The notes under the pieces: model-generated | What the model saw: only the letters and a program-made list of their open reading frames with translations | What the model was told of the DNA's origin: nothing | The model's database searches: none | From: Campylobacter concisus | GTDB lineage: Bacteria > Campylobacterota > Campylobacteria > Campylobacterales > Campylobacteraceae | Assembly: GCF_003048675.2 (NCBI RefSeq) | Contig: NZ_CP060707.1 | Span: 1,302,001 to 1,366,000, forward strand | Direction: 5' to 3' | Length of the DNA: 64,000 nucleotides | Made by a program: the position numbers and the translations under genes | Shown: positions 1-10,131 of the stretch, piece after piece | How the letters are laid out: every line of letters starts with the position of its first letter | Numbering within the stretch: position 1 is the stretch's first letter

Positions 1-2
1 AA

Positions 3-797
3 CAAAGCGGCGGAGCTTGCGAAGTGATGCTAAATCAACCGCTTAATGATAATAAATTTAGCGTCTATATAAGGAGCAAAGTAAGTGTCGGTAGCGTTTT
101 AAATTTCGCTGATAGCATAAAGGTAAATGTGCTTGAGCTAAATGACGATGGCTCAAGGGTGGTAAATTTCACCAAAGATGGCGTTATTTTAGATACGGCG
201 CGACTTTTTAGCGAGCTAGAAAAGATCGGTCACGTCCCACTTCCGCCATACATAAAAAGAGCTGATACAAAGGATGACGAGAGCTGGTATCAAAGTATAT
301 TTGCCAAAAATAGCGGCGCAGTCGCGGCTCCGACAGCTAGCCTGCACTTTAGCGAGCAGATGCTAGAGAGAATAAAGGTAAAGCACGAGGTCGCCTACAT
401 CACGCTTCACGTGGGCGCTGGGACATTTAAGGGTGTGGAGTGCCAAAACATAAATGATCACAAAATGCACTCTGAGTTTTACGAGCTAAGCGAAAAAGCT
501 CAAGAGATCATAAGCTCAAATAAGCCCATCCTTGGCGTTGGCACGACAGTTACTAGGTGCGTTGAAGAATTTGCTAGAAGCAAGCAGCCAAGTGGCTTTT
601 GCAAGCTATTTTTAAATCTAAACAATAAGCCTATCAGACAAAACTACCTTTTAACAAATTTTCACCTACCAAAATCAACGCTGATAATGCTAGTTACTAG
701 CTTCATAGGGCTTGAAGAAACGATGAGGGTTTATGAAACGGCGGTTAGCGAAAAGTATAGATTTTACTCATATGGAGATGGGATGCTTGTGATATGA
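3..797 (+). CDS. queA: tRNA preQ1(34) S-adenosylmethionine ribosyltransferase-isomerase (5' truncated)
   Basis: QueA transfers the ribosyl group of SAM to the preQ1 base at the wobble position of tRNA to make epoxyqueuosine; it is a cytoplasmic enzyme. The frame stays open to the left edge, so the N-terminal part, roughly 90 residues by comparison with E. coli QueA, is missing and the GTG/ATG at 24-29 are internal codons. Family signatures are clear: GHVPLPPYI, a GAVAAPTASLHF segment, ITLHVGAGTF, a DHKMHSE motif, VGTTVTR, LLTNFHLPKSTLIMLV and a C-terminal KYRFYSYGDGM. The stop overlaps the next start by four bases (ATGA), which suggests translational coupling. Identification is firm; only the true start is unknown. 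Confidence 0.95.
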   Translation, partial: QSGGACEVMLNQPLNDNKFSVYIRSKVSVGSVLNFADSIKVNVLELNDDGSRVVNFTKDGVILDTARLFSELEKIGHVPLPPYIKRADTKDDESWYQSIFAKNSGAVAAPTASLHFSEQMLERIKVKHEVAYITLHVGAGTFKGVECQNINDHKMHSEFYELSEKAQEIISSNKPILGVGTTVTRCVEEFARSKQPSGFCKLFLNLNNKPIRQNYLLTNFHLPKSTLIMLVTSFIGLEETMRVYETAVSEKYRFYSYGDGMLVI

Positions 798-1588
798 AAA
801 ATGTCGATTTTATCGCGCAAATGGAGCTTTTTTTAGAGGCACTTTTTAAAGACGCAACCACCAGAGATAACGCCATCGTCTTTAACTACAACCCAAACTA
901 CCCACGCTATCTAAGCTTTGAAGCACACAAGCTAATAGGTGCGATCAAAAATTTAAGCAAATTTTACCTAAATAGCGTTAGCAACTCAAAACTGCTAATC
1001 TCCTTTACTCTAGTAAGCTACAGCCTAAGTTTGGTGCATTTTGACATACATATAAGATGTACTTCATGCCCGCAAAAGCCAAATGAGAAGCTAGTAAAAG
1101 AAGCTGGCGAGCTATTAAAAGAGCTAAATGCCAAGATGAGCAAAGCAGAGGATGGCTTTAATATAAGCATAAGCGTGCCACTACCAAAAAGCGGGACATT
1201 TAAAAGGCAAAGCGTCGAGATAGCAAGCCTCTTAGGCAAAAATGCGATAATAGCTTGCGATGATGAAAATTTATTTTTAACGCTAAGTCATGAGCTAAGC
1301 TTTACAGGGCTGAAGCTTAGCAAACAAAAGAGCTTTGAGAGTTTAAATTTACACATAAAAGATGCCATTTTTAAGCCAGACATCATCTTTGTGCAAAAGG
1401 AGTATCTAAGCGACAAAACAAGGCTTGATGAGATGCTAACTTATCAAAAGCTTAAGAATTTCTACATCGTCATCATAAGCAAAGATGAAGCTAAAAGTAT
1501 CAAAAGCGAGAAGATGACCACACTTAGACAGCCATTTACTAGCGATAGTTTGCACGAGACTTTAGGGATAGTGGCTAGGAATTTATAA
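794..1588 (+). CDS. Unknown protein with degenerate kinase-like and receiver-like halves
   Basis: I do not recognise a named family. The 264-aa protein has no signal peptide or membrane segment. The C-terminal half, from about residue 150, has the strand/helix order of a response-regulator receiver: a hydrophobic strand ending in CDDEN, a PDIIFVQ strand where the phospho-acceptor Asp would be expected but is absent, a FYIVIIS strand, and LRQPF in place of the usual KP. The N-terminal half has a FEAHKLIGAIKNLSKFYLN stretch that vaguely resembles the N-box of histidine-kinase ATPase domains. My reading is a decayed or repurposed signalling protein lacking phosphotransfer residues; this is inference. 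It is coupled to queA by a 4-bp overlap and overlaps ruvX tail to tail by 6 bp. Confidence 0.8.
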   Translation: MKNVDFIAQMELFLEALFKDATTRDNAIVFNYNPNYPRYLSFEAHKLIGAIKNLSKFYLNSVSNSKLLISFTLVSYSLSLVHFDIHIRCTSCPQKPNEKLVKEAGELLKELNAKMSKAEDGFNISISVPLPKSGTFKRQSVEIASLLGKNAIIACDDENLFLTLSHELSFTGLKLSKQKSFESLNLHIKDAIFKPDIIFVQKEYLSDKTRLDEMLTYQKLKNFYIVIISKDEAKSIKSEKMTTLRQPFTSDSLHETLGIVARNL

Positions 1589-1966
1589 AATTTTTAGGTA
1601 TCTCTTTAAGATGATGGTGGCTGAGACGCTATCAAGCCTGCCATCTCGCTTTGTGTTTGTGTAAATTTCACTTGCCTCGCTGCTGCTAAAGGCCTCGTCT
1701 TGATAGACGATCGCAGCTTCCACCTCCAAAAGTGAGACAAAATGCTCGATACGCCTTCTCATCTCATCCTCGCTACTACCACCGATCGGAATGCCCACTA
1801 CTAGCGTGTTTGGAGCGTATTCATTTACTTTTTGGCTTACATCTCTTGCGGCTTGGTTTCTGTTTTTTCTGAGAACTGGCTCAAGGGGCGTCACGACCTC
1901 GCCAAAGCCAAAAGCAAGCCCTATGCGCTTTAGTCCAACATCGATCGCCATAAATTTCTCTCTCAT
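1583..1966 (-). CDS. ruvX: Putative pre-16S rRNA nuclease / Holliday junction resolvase-like YqgF
   Basis: This 127-aa protein belongs to the YqgF/RuvX RNase H-fold family, implicated in maturing the 5' end of 16S rRNA and in recombination. The N-terminus MAIDVGLKRIGLAFG carries the first catalytic Asp, followed by TPLEPVLRKN, LVVGIPIGG, and a YQDEAFSSSEA segment that supplies the second acidic residue, then a late Asp in the GRLDSVSATIILKRYL tail. Length is slightly shorter than E. coli YqgF (138 aa), as in other Campylobacter. Its start overlaps the end of dprA by 4 bp, so the two are probably translated together. Confidence 0.92.
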   Translation of the reverse strand: MREKFMAIDVGLKRIGLAFGFGEVVTPLEPVLRKNRNQAARDVSQKVNEYAPNTLVVGIPIGGSSEDEMRRRIEHFVSLLEVEAAIVYQDEAFSSSEASEIYTNTKRDGRLDSVSATIILKRYLKIL

Positions 1967-2733
1967 AGCGCGCTTTTTACTCTTAAATTTGAAATTTCAA
2001 CTAGCCCGTCAAGCTCGTATTCATAGATGATCTCACCAAATTTAGACAATGCTTCATCAAGATTAACTCCGTTTTTGCAAAATTTCAAGATCTCATCGCT
2101 TGTTTTTTCTTGCTCTTTTACCTCGCCAAAAAGCGAAGCAAATTTAACGTAATCATCGATAAGCTCGGCCTTTTTGCTAGCCAGTAAAGCATTTGTCCCA
2201 TTGCTCTCATTTATGCGCTGAGGCAGGACAAAGAGAGGGATTTTAAGCTCATTTGCTAGCCTCGCACTTTGCATAGAGCCGCTTCTTAGATCAGCTTGTG
2301 CGACAACCAGAGCTTGTGCAAGCCCCACAACTATGCGGTTTCGCTCTAAAAACCTATAAGCGATCGGTGGCTCGCCATCGTCATACTCGCTTAGAGCCAA
2401 GCCTTTTTCATAAATTTCTTTTATCGATGCCCTATTTTGAGCTGGATAGATGATATCAAGTCCATTTGCAAAAACACCGATAGTTCGTGGCATGGCGGCT
2501 TTATGAGCTGTGATATCCACACCGATAGCCCCACCACTTACGACGCAGACATTTGCATTTTTTAGCGCTACGCAAAGTGCCGTGACGCACTCTTTTGTAT
2601 AGGCACTTGCCTTTCTTGAGCCAACGACTGCTACTTTTGGCATGCTAAGAAGCGAAGTGTCGCCTATGAAATTTAGCTCTTTTGGGGGATTTTTTAGCCT
2701 ATTTAGCGCCTCTGGGATGATTTCAAGCTTCAT
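1963..2733 (-). CDS. dprA: DNA processing protein DprA
   Basis: DprA binds incoming single-stranded DNA during natural transformation and loads RecA onto it. The 256-aa protein consists of the Rossmann core only, with a short C-terminal tail instead of a full winged-helix domain. Signatures are VAVVGSRKAS near residue 34, VSGGAIGVDITAHKAA near 64, GLDIIYPAQNR, RNRIVVGLAQALVVAQA and SGSMQSARLANELKIPLFVLP ending in GTNALL. It overlaps ruvX downstream and the deacetylase gene upstream by 4 bp each, forming a three-gene reverse operon. Campylobacters are naturally competent, so the role fits. Confidence 0.95.
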   Translation of the reverse strand: MKLEIIPEALNRLKNPPKELNFIGDTSLLSMPKVAVVGSRKASAYTKECVTALCVALKNANVCVVSGGAIGVDITAHKAAMPRTIGVFANGLDIIYPAQNRASIKEIYEKGLALSEYDDGEPPIAYRFLERNRIVVGLAQALVVAQADLRSGSMQSARLANELKIPLFVLPQRINESNGTNALLASKKAELIDDYVKFASLFGEVKEQEKTSDEILKFCKNGVNLDEALSKFGEIIYEYELDGLVEISNLRVKSAL

Positions 2734-4178
2734 AAAATATCTTTTAGATAAACAACTTCTACATCTTTTAAGATGTTGTTTTTGCTAGCTTTTATCACTG
2801 CGATCGTGTTTTTCTTTGGATGTCCGATAGCGATCGCATAGCCTCTTTTTTTGGCTAAATTTACAGCAGCCACAAGCTCTCGCCTAACCGCACTAGCCGA
2901 TGGATCATCATCTAAAAATATATCTCTTGAAATGTAAGGCTGATTATACTTTTTAGCAGCCCTTGCCACTGCTGTTTGAGCGATCGTCTTACTATCAACA
3001 AAGATAAAGCCCTGCTCTATCAGCGCTCTATAAGCCTTGTCCATCGCGTCATAATCACTGGTAAATCGCGATCCTGTGTGGTTGTTTGTATATTTTGCAC
3101 GCGGGAAGTCTCTTCGTATCTTTTTTATCTTTTCATGCATGCTCTCAAAGCTCTCATTTACCGTAAGAGTGCCTATCTCTGGGCTATCAAAGTGCTTTGC
3201 CTGCATCGGCAGATGTATCATATAAAACTCAAACGTTCTAGCGATGTTTGGCGTATCTGGATGAGTTTTTGTCGCTGGGAAAATGGACGGCGTTATCTTT
3301 AGACCGATTGACTTTACCATGCTAGCGTGCTCAAATGTCGCCACATCATCGATTATTAGCACCAGCTTTGCACGCCCTTTTACGCTGCTATTTGGAGTAA
3401 ATGGCACAACAGCAAAGTCATCTTTTTTTGCACTCTCTTTTTGCGGTTTTTCGCTGTAAATTTGCTTTTTGGCTTTGTTACTAGGCTCAACCTCACTTTT
3501 TTTAGCTGGTTCTGGTTTTAAAATTTCACTATGCTTTAAATTTTCTTTTATGCTTAAATTTGCTTCAACGCTCTTGTTTTGCTCTGTTTTTGCCTCATTT
3601 TTGCCTGCATAAAATGGCTCGATAACCTGCTCAACCTTTTGCTCGACCTTTTGCTCAGGTTTTTCTTCACTCTTTGCTTCAGAGCTTGCATCTACGCTGC
3701 TTTGCATATTTTTATATAAATTTGCAAGTAGATTTTTCGTATCGTTTTGCTCTTTTTTTGGCTCTTCTTTTTTAGTTTCTACTTTTACTTCAGTTTTTAT
3801 CTCAGGAGTTATCTTTTTTTGCTCTTTTGGCTCAGTTTTTGGCTTTAGAGCAAGCTCACTTTTATGTTTAGGGTCGGTAAAAATTTTACTTAAATTTTCA
3901 TCTTCATCAAATTTTAGAGGGTATTTTCTCTTCTCGTACTCTTGTTTTTTATCTTTGCTGGCAACTTTTTGCTCAGCTTTTTTTGAAATTTGCTTCTCGC
4001 TCTTTGGCTCATTTGCTTTGCTTATCTGCTCAACATCTTTATTTTTGATGCTAAGAGCTGCGATGAGTGCTACTATCAAAATAGCAGCGATGACGCCGAT
4101 ACCAAGGAAAATTTTATTATGAGAGCGACCTGCACTCTTTTTTGCAGGACGCTTCTTTGTAGTCTTTTTTTCGCTCAA
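2730..4178 (-). CDS. Divergent polysaccharide deacetylase family protein with Lys/Glu-rich linker
   Basis: This 482-aa protein has a basic N-terminus (KKTTKKRPAKKSAG), one membrane segment near residues 24-43 (IFLGIGVIAAILIVALIAAL), then about 215 residues of low-complexity Lys/Glu/Ser-rich sequence with near-repeats such as KVEQKVEQVIE. The C-terminal 220 residues form a divergent polysaccharide deacetylase (DUF610-type) domain: LVLIIDDVA with the paired Asp, FYMIHLPMQA, a TNNHTGSRFTSD motif, FIFVDSKT and AIAIGHPK. Topology predicts an inner-membrane anchor with the enzyme domain held in the periplasm by a long charged arm. Substrate is unknown for the family. It overlaps dprA by 4 bp and follows ilvC closely. 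Confidence 0.88.
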   Translation of the reverse strand: MSEKKTTKKRPAKKSAGRSHNKIFLGIGVIAAILIVALIAALSIKNKDVEQISKANEPKSEKQISKKAEQKVASKDKKQEYEKRKYPLKFDEDENLSKIFTDPKHKSELALKPKTEPKEQKKITPEIKTEVKVETKKEEPKKEQNDTKNLLANLYKNMQSSVDASSEAKSEEKPEQKVEQKVEQVIEPFYAGKNEAKTEQNKSVEANLSIKENLKHSEILKPEPAKKSEVEPSNKAKKQIYSEKPQKESAKKDDFAVVPFTPNSSVKGRAKLVLIIDDVATFEHASMVKSIGLKITPSIFPATKTHPDTPNIARTFEFYMIHLPMQAKHFDSPEIGTLTVNESFESMHEKIKKIRRDFPRAKYTNNHTGSRFTSDYDAMDKAYRALIEQGFIFVDSKTIAQTAVARAAKKYNQPYISRDIFLDDDPSASAVRRELVAAVNLAKKRGYAIAIGHPKKNTIAVIKASKNNILKDVEVVYLKDIL

Positions 4179-4181
4179 GGC

Positions 4182-5241
<1,060 letters not shown>

Positions 5242-5308
5242 TTTTAGCAACAAAAACGTTGCTGAAAAAGAGCAAAAAAGTATCTTTAAGTTTTATGCTG
5301 CAGCTTTT

Positions 5309-5317
5309 TGCTATAAT
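5309..5317 (+). promoter_or_regulatory. Predicted extended -10 promoter of the HDOD-rnr-holA operon
   Basis: The sequence TGCTATAAT is a full extended -10 element of the kind that dominates Campylobacter sigma-70 promoters. It lies 35 bases before the ATG at 5352 and is preceded by a T-rich stretch. It faces away from the ilvC promoter. Confidence 0.6.
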
Positions 5318-5351
5318 GTGACAAAATTTTTAACCAAAAGAGTCACTTTAC

Positions 5352-6170
5352 ATGAATGAATCAATTTTTAAAAAAATCAAAGCGCTTCCGCCACTAGACG
5401 ACACTGTCATACAGATCCAGCGCCTACATGCTGACGAAAATAGCTCGATAAATGATCTCACAAAAGTGGTTGAGAAAGACCCTATGCTAACAGCAAATAT
5501 CTTGCGTTCAGCAAACTCTCCACTTTACGGTTTTTCTCAAGAGATCACAACTATCGCAAGAGCCATTTCACTTTTTGGTATGGCTACTATCCGCGGTTTT
5601 GCGCTATCAAGTGCCATCAAAAAGACCTTTTCTATAAATTTAGAGCCATACGACATTACCGCACAAGATTTTTTAAATATCTCAATCATGCAAAATGCTT
5701 TGATGTATCACTGGTACTCTAAGATAAAACCTAAAAATCTAGAAATTCTCTCTCCTGCTTCATTTATGCTTGAAGTTGGCAAGATCGTTTTAGCACATGA
5801 GCTCACAGAAAACAATCAAGTTGCTGAGTTTAAAACAAAGTTAAAACAAATTTCATCTACCTATGACCTTGCGCTTTTAGAGTCTGAAATTTTAGACATC
5901 ACAAACGAAGAGGTTACAGCTCAAATTTTTGAGCAGTGGAATTTAGAGATCGAGCTTGGAAATTCTATCCTCTACTCAAACACTCCTGAAGAGGCACCTG
6001 ATCATATAAAAGAGTACGCAAGAGCGCTAAAAGTAGTAAAAACAGCGGTTAATATCTTTAACCAGCTTGACGATGTAAGCGTAAATAACGCAACACTTCT
6101 TATAAACGAATATGGCTTTGAGAGAGATACATTTTTAATGGCTGTTAGCAAAGTCAAAGACAATTTGTGA
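5352..6170 (+). CDS. HDOD domain protein
   Basis: The 272-aa protein is an HDOD (HD-related output domain) protein without visible additional catalytic modules. Residues about 8-200 carry the typical pattern: LPPLDDTVIQIQRL, LTKVVEKDPMLTANILRSANSPLYGF, ISTIARAISLFG-like AISLFGMATIRGFALSSAI, and a metal-free HD region near residues 130-150 (SPASFMLEVGKIVLAHEL). Such proteins act in signalling and motility control in Campylobacter, but their biochemical activity is not settled. The TGA stop overlaps the GTG start of rnr, so it leads a three-gene operon. Confidence 0.9.
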   Translation: MNESIFKKIKALPPLDDTVIQIQRLHADENSSINDLTKVVEKDPMLTANILRSANSPLYGFSQEITTIARAISLFGMATIRGFALSSAIKKTFSINLEPYDITAQDFLNISIMQNALMYHWYSKIKPKNLEILSPASFMLEVGKIVLAHELTENNQVAEFKTKLKQISSTYDLALLESEILDITNEEVTAQIFEQWNLEIELGNSILYSNTPEEAPDHIKEYARALKVVKTAVNIFNQLDDVSVNNATLLINEYGFERDTFLMAVSKVKDNL

Positions 6171-8086
6171 AAGAATTTTTAACATCACTTCTAGTTGGCA
6201 TCAAAGAAAAAGAGATATCAAACGAAGACAAAGAGATCTTACGTAATCTCCTAAATCTTGGTGCCGTAAGCTTACATAAAGATAAATTTTACCTAAACAA
6301 CGGCTATGTCTGCGGCAAGCTAGACATCAGCCAAAATGCAACTGGCTTTATCATGCCATTTGACAAGCGCTTCAAGCAAGATATTATCGTCGAAAATAAA
6401 AATTTAAACAACTCTCACCTTGGCGATATCGTGTTAGCAAAGCTTTTGCCGCTTAAGAAAAAACGCCAAAGCGCTAAGATAGTAATGAGCCTAAAGCTTG
6501 CAAATGAGACTAGCGTGGTCTATACAAAACGCATTGGGGCGGCCATTTTAGGGGCAAATTTAAAAACTGGGCTAAGCACAACCCTAAAGGCAACTCAAAA
6601 AAGCCTAAAGATGCTCCCACTTGGGACGCTACTAAAGATAAATAACCTAAACAACGAAATAGTCGAGGTTTTAGGAAATTTAGAAGATCCGCTAAGCGAT
6701 GAGAAAATTTCGCTTGCTATTTATAATAAAAATGATAAATTTAGCGAGGCCTGCGAGCTTGAGGCAAAGGCATTTGGTGATGAAGTCGATGCTAGCATGT
6801 ATCCAAACAGGATTGATCTAAGAAATTTAGAGTTTTGCACGATCGATCCAGTCGATGCCAAAGACTTTGACGATGCCATATATTTTGATGAGAAAAAGCG
6901 CGAAATTTACGTCGCAATCGCCGATGTAAGCGAGTATGTGACCGCGTATAGCGCCATTGATAGCGAGGCTAAAAAAAGAGGCTTTTCTATCTACTTTCCG
7001 CACATCTCAGTGCCGATGTTGCCGCGCGCGCTTAGTGAAAATATCTGCTCGCTAAAGCCAAATGTGCCGCGCCTTGCATTTTGTTTTAAAATTTCACTCG
7101 ATGCAAACAATGAGGTAAAAAAAGAGGAGCTTTTTGAGGCGATCATCCTTTCAAAAAGGCGCTTTAACTACGATGAGATCGATGAAATTTTAGAAGGCAA
7201 AAGAGAGTGTGAAATTTCATGGGTCAAGCCACTTTTTAAACTCACCACGAAGCTTCGCAAAAAAAGGCTTTTGCACGCATTTGATTTCAGGACAAAAGAG
7301 CTTAGAATGAGCCTTGATGAAGAGAGTCAAATTTCACAAACTAGGTTTGAAAGTGACTCCGACTCGCATAGACTAGTTGAAGACTGCATGCTTTTAGCAA
7401 ACAAAGCTGCAGCAAAGCTCATCACAAAGGGCGTTTTTAGAAACCACGCATCGCCTGATTTTAAAAAGATAGATACATTGCTTGAGGACTTGCAGCTTTT
7501 GGGGCTTGACTTTACCTACGAGAGCGACCTTGCAAATTTGATAAGAAAGATCCAAGCAAAGGCCGATGAACTAGGCAACCGCGAAGAGATAGACAAGCTC
7601 ATCATCAAGTCTCAAAAAAAGGCTGAATACTCAAGTGAAAATTTAGGCCACTTTGGGCTTGGATTTGATAGATACACGCACTTTACAAGCCCTATTAGAC
7701 GCTATTCTGACCTTATTTTACACAGACTTTTAAAGGCTAAAATTTCAAAAGATGATAAGCTTTACAACTTCTTGCTTTTAAACATCCAAAGCACCTGCGC
7801 AACCTTAAGCGAGCTTGAAAGAGAGGCCGACAAGGTAGCCTACGACTTTATGGATAGGAAATTTGCACGCTGGGCAGCTGCAAACATCGGCAAAGAGGTG
7901 CGTTGCTACGTGAGCGAAAACCAAAATGTCTTGGTCGCTAAGCTTGATGATTACTTTGTTGGAGCTAGGATTTTCATCACTGGATACAGCGCAAATTTAC
8001 TTCAAAAGCTTGTCGTAAAGATCACAGAGGCCGACATCGCGAGCGCTAAAATTTTTGCAAAAGTGATAAGAAAGATCGATGTATAG
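6167..8086 (+). CDS. rnr: Ribonuclease R (RNB family 3'-5' exoribonuclease)
   Basis: RNase R degrades structured RNA from the 3' end. The 639-aa protein is shorter than E. coli RNase R (813 aa), as expected for Campylobacter; the C-terminal S1 domain is reduced. N-terminal cold-shock-like region includes GFIMPFDKRFKQDIIV. The RNB domain has the catalytic acidic cluster in DPVDAKDFDDAIYFD near residue 227, SIYFPHISVPMLPRALSE, the SLKPNVPRLAF loop and FTSPIRRYSDLILHRLL. The GTG start overlaps the previous TGA and the stop overlaps holA by 8 bp, so all three genes are likely co-translated. Confidence 0.94.
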   Translation: MKEFLTSLLVGIKEKEISNEDKEILRNLLNLGAVSLHKDKFYLNNGYVCGKLDISQNATGFIMPFDKRFKQDIIVENKNLNNSHLGDIVLAKLLPLKKKRQSAKIVMSLKLANETSVVYTKRIGAAILGANLKTGLSTTLKATQKSLKMLPLGTLLKINNLNNEIVEVLGNLEDPLSDEKISLAIYNKNDKFSEACELEAKAFGDEVDASMYPNRIDLRNLEFCTIDPVDAKDFDDAIYFDEKKREIYVAIADVSEYVTAYSAIDSEAKKRGFSIYFPHISVPMLPRALSENICSLKPNVPRLAFCFKISLDANNEVKKEELFEAIILSKRRFNYDEIDEILEGKRECEISWVKPLFKLTTKLRKKRLLHAFDFRTKELRMSLDEESQISQTRFESDSDSHRLVEDCMLLANKAAAKLITKGVFRNHASPDFKKIDTLLEDLQLLGLDFTYESDLANLIRKIQAKADELGNREEIDKLIIKSQKKAEYSSENLGHFGLGFDRYTHFTSPIRRYSDLILHRLLKAKISKDDKLYNFLLLNIQSTCATLSELEREADKVAYDFMDRKFARWAAANIGKEVRCYVSENQNVLVAKLDDYFVGARIFITGYSANLLQKLVVKITEADIASAKIFAKVIRKIDV

Positions 8087-9077
8087 AAAAGATTTGGAGC
8101 TAAATTTAGCAAATGCAAATTTAAGCAACTACTTCTTGCTTTTTGGCGCAGACGAGTTTCAGATCGAGCTTTTTGGCAAAGAAATTTTGAGTTTTTATGC
8201 AAGCGAAGATGCAAATTTATTAAGCCTTTATTTTGACGAGTACAACTACGCGCAAGCAAGCTCTCACCTAAGCGAGCAGTCGCTTTTTGGCGGCAAAAAT
8301 ATCCTCTATGTAAAAAGCGATAAAAAGATCCCAGCAAAAGAGCTAAAAGAGCTCATCTCGCTTTGTTCAAAAAGCCATGACAACTACTTTTTGTTTGAGC
8401 TTTATGAGGCTGATATGAAGCTAGTTTTTGATACACAAAAGGCTTTTGGGGCAAATTTTGCTAGGTTTTTCAAGCCCTCAAACCCAGATGAAGCTATAAA
8501 TTTACTAGCTAAAAGCTCAGCTAAAATAGGCCTAAATATAACCAAAAACGCACTTTATGAGCTTTATTTTACGCATAATGAAAATTTATACCTTGCAGCA
8601 AGCGAGCTAACAAAACTAAAGAGCCTAAACGCTCACATCGAACAAGACGATGTAAAAAGGCTGGTCTTTGGACTTGGCGGGATAAATTTTGATGACTTTT
8701 TCAATAAATTTATGGCTCTAAAAGATATAAAAAACGACTTTTTTACCTACTTAGAAGATCCAAATTTTAATGAAATTTTACTTCTAAACTCACTTTATAA
8801 AGCGTTTTTTAGGCTGTTTAAAATTTACTCTTACATCAAGATAAATGGCCGCTTAATTTTAGACGAAGCGATCGGCTATCAGCCGCCAGTAAATGTGGCA
8901 AATTTACTAAAAGCAAATAGCTTAAAGCTAAGTTTAAATGCCTATTTAGAGATATTTAAAACGCTAAATTTAGCCGAGCTAGAGCTAAAAACAAATACAA
9001 AAATGGATAAAGAAATTTTCGTTTTATCAACCATTTTAAACCTCCAGCACCTCATATCAACAGCAAATATTAAGTAA
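8079..9077 (+). CDS. holA: DNA polymerase III delta subunit
   Basis: HolA is the clamp-loader subunit that opens the sliding clamp. The 332-aa protein has the expected length and the loose family pattern: N-terminal NYFLLFGADEFQIELFGKEIL, the LSEQSLFGGKNILYVKS segment, a KLVFDTQKAF strand, and a C-terminal helical domain ending ELELKTNTKMDKEIFVLSTIL. The family is divergent and the assignment rests on overall pattern plus length. It overlaps rnr by 8 bp. Confidence 0.87.
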   Translation: MYRKDLELNLANANLSNYFLLFGADEFQIELFGKEILSFYASEDANLLSLYFDEYNYAQASSHLSEQSLFGGKNILYVKSDKKIPAKELKELISLCSKSHDNYFLFELYEADMKLVFDTQKAFGANFARFFKPSNPDEAINLLAKSSAKIGLNITKNALYELYFTHNENLYLAASELTKLKSLNAHIEQDDVKRLVFGLGGINFDDFFNKFMALKDIKNDFFTYLEDPNFNEILLLNSLYKAFFRLFKIYSYIKINGRLILDEAIGYQPPVNVANLLKANSLKLSLNAYLEIFKTLNLAELELKTNTKMDKEIFVLSTILNLQHLISTANIK

Positions 9078-9154
9078 ATTTAAGCTAAAATCCACCCTTG
9101 CTTAATGCAAAATCCTTGCTCACAAAGTGAGCTAAATATCCATAAGGAGAAAAA

Positions 9155-9574
9155 ATGAAACATTACGAGCTTTTATTTATTCTTAAGCCGACATTGACGG
9201 AAGAGGAAGTTAAAGCTAAGGTTGATTTCGTAAAAGAAGTCATAACAAAAAACGGCGGCGAGATCGCTACTGTCGTTGAGATGGGCACTAGAAAGCTAGC
9301 TTATACCATCAAAAAATATGAGCGTGGAACATATTTTGTTATCTACTACAAAGCTCCACCAGCACTTCTTGCAGAGCTTACAAGAAACGTAAGAATCACA
9401 GAAGATATCATAAGATTTTTAAGCGTTAAATATGAAAACAAACGCGAAATCGCAGCTTGGGAAAGACTTTGCAAAGGTATCAAGCAAACTATAAAAAAAG
9501 AACCTCGCGAACCAAGAGCACCACGCGAGCCAAGAGCTGAAAAAGTAGACGAGCAAACATTTACAGAAGAATAA
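9155..9574 (+). CDS. rpsF: 30S ribosomal protein S6
   Basis: S6 binds 16S rRNA together with S18 in the platform of the small subunit. The N-terminus [19 protein letters not shown] and the [26 protein letters not shown] core are typical. At 139 aa it has a C-terminal tail with [14 protein letters not shown], an Arg/Pro/Glu repeat common in epsilonproteobacteria. AAGGAG precedes the ATG. It starts the conserved rpsF-ssb-rpsR operon. Confidence 0.97.
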   Translation: MKHYELLFILKPTLTEEEVKAKVDFVKEVITKNGGEIATVVEMGTRKLAYTIKKYERGTYFVIYYKAPPALLAELTRNVRITEDIIRFLSVKYENKREIAAWERLCKGIKQTIKKEPREPRAPREPRAEKVDEQTFTEE

Positions 9575-9587
9575 TCAAGGATAAAAA

Positions 9588-10115
9588 ATGTTCAATAAAG
9601 TAGTATTAGTTGGAAATTTAACCAGAGATATAGAGCTTAGATATACTACTAGCGGCGTTGCCATAGGAAATTCTAGTATAGCTGTGACACGCAAAATCAC
9701 CTCAAATGGGGAAAGAAGAGATGAGACTTGCTTTATTGATATATCATTTTTTGGCAAGAGTGCAGAGATAGCAAACCAATATCTCAACAAGGGATCGAAG
9801 CTGCTTATCGAAGGAAGACTTAAATTTGACCAATGGACCGACAATAACGGACAAAACCGCTCAAAACACTCTATCGCCGTTGAGAGCATGGAAATGCTTG
9901 GCTCAAATAACCAAACGCAACAAGGCGGATACTCTATGAATAGCCAAAATAGCGGTGGCTACGGACAGCAAGGCGGATATCAAAATAACCAATATAACCG
10001 CCAACAAGAAGCTAGACCACAAGCTGCACCACAAAGAAAGCAAGAGAGTTATTCAGAAGTTCCTGATATAGACGTTGATGCTGAGAGCTTCAACAATGAA
10101 GAAATACCGTTTTAA
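9588..10115 (+). CDS. ssb: Single-stranded DNA-binding protein
   Basis: The 175-aa protein has an N-terminal OB fold (MFNKVVLVGNLTRDIELRYTTSG, DISFFGKSAEIANQYLNKGS, KLLIEGRLKFDQWTDNNGQN), a flexible Gly/Gln/Asn-rich linker (about residues 108-150) and the acidic C-terminal tip FNNEEIPF that recruits partner proteins. It sits between rpsF and rpsR with short gaps (13 and 16 bp), the usual order. Role in replication, recombination and repair is standard. Confidence 0.97.
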   Translation: MFNKVVLVGNLTRDIELRYTTSGVAIGNSSIAVTRKITSNGERRDETCFIDISFFGKSAEIANQYLNKGSKLLIEGRLKFDQWTDNNGQNRSKHSIAVESMEMLGSNNQTQQGGYSMNSQNSGGYGQQGGYQNNQYNRQQEARPQAAPQRKQESYSEVPDIDVDAESFNNEEIPF

Positions 10116-10131
10116 TTTTAAAGGATAAAAA

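Noticed and set aside
9711-10010. ssb Gly/Gln-rich linker as a tandem repeat locus
   Set aside because: GGYxxQ-type units are degenerate at the DNA level and typical of normal SSB linkers.
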